Positions 63,019 through 64,000 of a DNA stretch of 64,000 nt are shown piece after piece. The position numbers and the translations under genes are program-made. Numbering within the stretch: the first letter of the stretch is position 1; each line of letters starts with the position of its first letter. This stretch comes from Candidatus Uabimicrobium amorphum (GTDB taxonomy: Bacteria > Planctomycetota > Uabimicrobiia > Uabimicrobiales > Uabimicrobiaceae): positions 7,809,547 to 7,873,546 of the forward strand of contig NZ_AP019860.1 of assembly GCF_009002475.1 (NCBI RefSeq). Reading direction: 5' to 3'. The notes below the pieces were generated by a model that saw only the letters and a program-made list of their open reading frames with translations, had not been told where the DNA came from and made no database searches.

Positions 63019-64000
63019 TTATTTGTTATTTATTTCCAAATTTCCATTGACGGGATTGAGGAACCATTTCCCTGCGCTCGTCGCAATATTATTTTGCGGG
63101 AAAATAACGCGAAAACCCGGTTCTAAAATAGTCCCGCGCGGATTTTGCGCTGGTTGTGAGCTTTGAATCTCCACACGACGCTGTGTAGCGATTTTCACCC
63201 AATTCATTACCGTGACGAACACGTTGCCTTTTTGCTGGCAAACATCAAAAAACGCCAATGCTTGTTTACGATGAAATTCTTTATTGCGACGCGGGTCTGT
63301 CAAGTTACTCAGCAACTCTTTTGCCCCAGTTTCGTTTGTGTTTTGTAAATTCGCGATGAGTTGCTCACGCAAATGTTGCGCATTAATTGCGTTTTTTGGT
63401 ATATAGCGGATGAGATTTTTGCGCTTCTGAGAATAGACGGGGTTTGTAAAATCTATCGCTAAAATATCGGCGATCAGTTCTTCGTCAAGAATACCTTTAT
63501 GCAACAAAACATCGATCACTTTATTGTCGATATACGATCGCGTAGGAACCAAAAACGCGTGACGCGCATCGATTAACCCAGGGGTTTCATTTTGTGCAAA
63601 ACGCGACTGCACAGTTTGTAGAGCCTGCATGTACAGTGCTGTGTCTATTGTAATCTGAGGAGCACTTTTACCCAACAAACGCTCGTCGACAAAAAAACCT
63701 TTTGGTATGGCAATTTGCGATTTCGCTTGAAGAGGCTTGGTGTCAGACGCCAAGTTCATTTCCATTGTCGAAACTAGCGAGCGCATTTGTTCGTGTAAGT
63801 TTCCTTCTCGTGCTGCAACTAATCGATCAATTCCCTTTTTTACTTGTTTACTCAAATTGCTGACATCTTCTGCTTCGAAGAACATTCGTGCCGCAAAATG
63901 CTCGGGGTTTTGCGGATCGCTCCCAAAATTTAAACGTAACGTTCCTAGATTGAGCTTGTCGTTGTTGTTCCACCAATCATTGTGTGGCGCTTCGATTTCT
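63019..64000 (-). CDS. Unknown protein, runs past the right edge
   Basis: The frame is open to 64000 with no stop; an ATG at 63885 is internal, not the start, since sequence upstream (for example LGTLRLNFGSDPQNPEHFAA) continues in phase. 326 residues visible. Rich in Ala, Asn and Gln with helical segments, one RHAFLVPTRSYIDNKVIDVL motif and a strand-rich C-terminus (ILEPGFRVIFPQNN, KWFLNPVNGNLEINN). No family recognised. The stop lies five bases before the phosphatase gene, so the two are probably co-transcribed. Confidence 0.75.
   Translation of the reverse strand, partial: EIEAPHNDWWNNNDKLNLGTLRLNFGSDPQNPEHFAARMFFEAEDVSNLSKQVKKGIDRLVAAREGNLHEQMRSLVSTMEMNLASDTKPLQAKSQIAIPKGFFVDERLLGKSAPQITIDTALYMQALQTVQSRFAQNETPGLIDARHAFLVPTRSYIDNKVIDVLLHKGILDEELIADILAIDFTNPVYSQKRKNLIRYIPKNAINAQHLREQLIANLQNTNETGAKELLSNLTDPRRNKEFHRKQALAFFDVCQQKGNVFVTVMNWVKIATQRRVEIQSSQPAQNPRGTILEPGFRVIFPQNNIATSAGKWFLNPVNGNLEINNK

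Overview
The window looks like AT-rich chromosomal DNA from a large-genome bacterium of the Planctomycetes-like group. The pointers are two membrane-anchored Ser/Thr kinases (one with a WD40 propeller, one with a lectin-like sensor), DUF11 repeats, a PQQ-type propeller, long LRR and ankyrin proteins, and many exported proteins. Candidatus Uabimicrobium or a relative is my best guess; this is inference from gene style, not a match.

Left part (1-10180). Two leftward, tightly overlapping operons lie side by side. The first (1-1754) encodes four small membrane or coiled-coil proteins. The second (1979-8459) encodes an ECF-like sigma factor, an unknown cytoplasmic protein, a membrane protein with a Lon-like (S16) Ser/Lys protease domain, an exported TPR-CHAT caspase-like protease and an exported DUF4384-like protein. 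Divergent from it runs a four-gene operon of small proteins ending in an excisionase-type HTH protein (8441-9958), followed by a multi-stem RNA or terminator structure. The sigma/protease operon is the best candidate for an undescribed system: it recalls the sigma-plus-protease modules of type III CRISPR loci (Craspase with RpoE; CalpL/T/S), but no CRISPR array or cas gene is visible.

Island scar (10380-15460). A tRNA-Leu 3' fragment (anticodon loop to CCA) marks an integration site. Beyond it are decayed conflict genes: an RHS core pseudogene (one frameshift, one stop), an intact LRR-SUKH immunity-type protein, a toxin-like fragment, a 5'-truncated DUF4238 gene, a frameshifted YhcG/DUF1016 gene and a Fic C-terminal scrap.

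Metabolic block (15529-24071). Six leftward enzyme genes (two alpha/beta hydrolases, NAD(P)-binding and saccharopine-dehydrogenase-like proteins, DUF4336, ketopantoate-reductase-like) lie beside a small gene and a divergent sigma-54 activator whose own promoter region holds three copies of a palindrome.

Repeat proteins and signalling (24432-40597). This stretch has a toroid-repeat protein, a membrane-anchored ankyrin protein, a truncated and a complete LRR protein with near-identical 69-bp repeats, an HDAC-like deacetylase, the two kinases, a beta-CASP nuclease, an exported PHP hydrolase and a 36-residue membrane peptide gene.

Right part (40789-64000). Here are a serine/threonine dehydratase, a GST, an AlkD-like protein, a GntR-ABC transporter operon under a perfect 16-bp inverted repeat, a DUF11 protein split by an in-frame TGA, DUF1963 and YdjC-like genes, an aldo/keto reductase, an EF-hand protein, a modular exported alpha-amylase, a YceK-like lipoprotein, a Fur/PerR-katG operon, a PQQ-propeller protein, a hydrolase, a radical SAM plus ArsM arsenic pair, a dual-specificity phosphatase and a gene running off the right edge.
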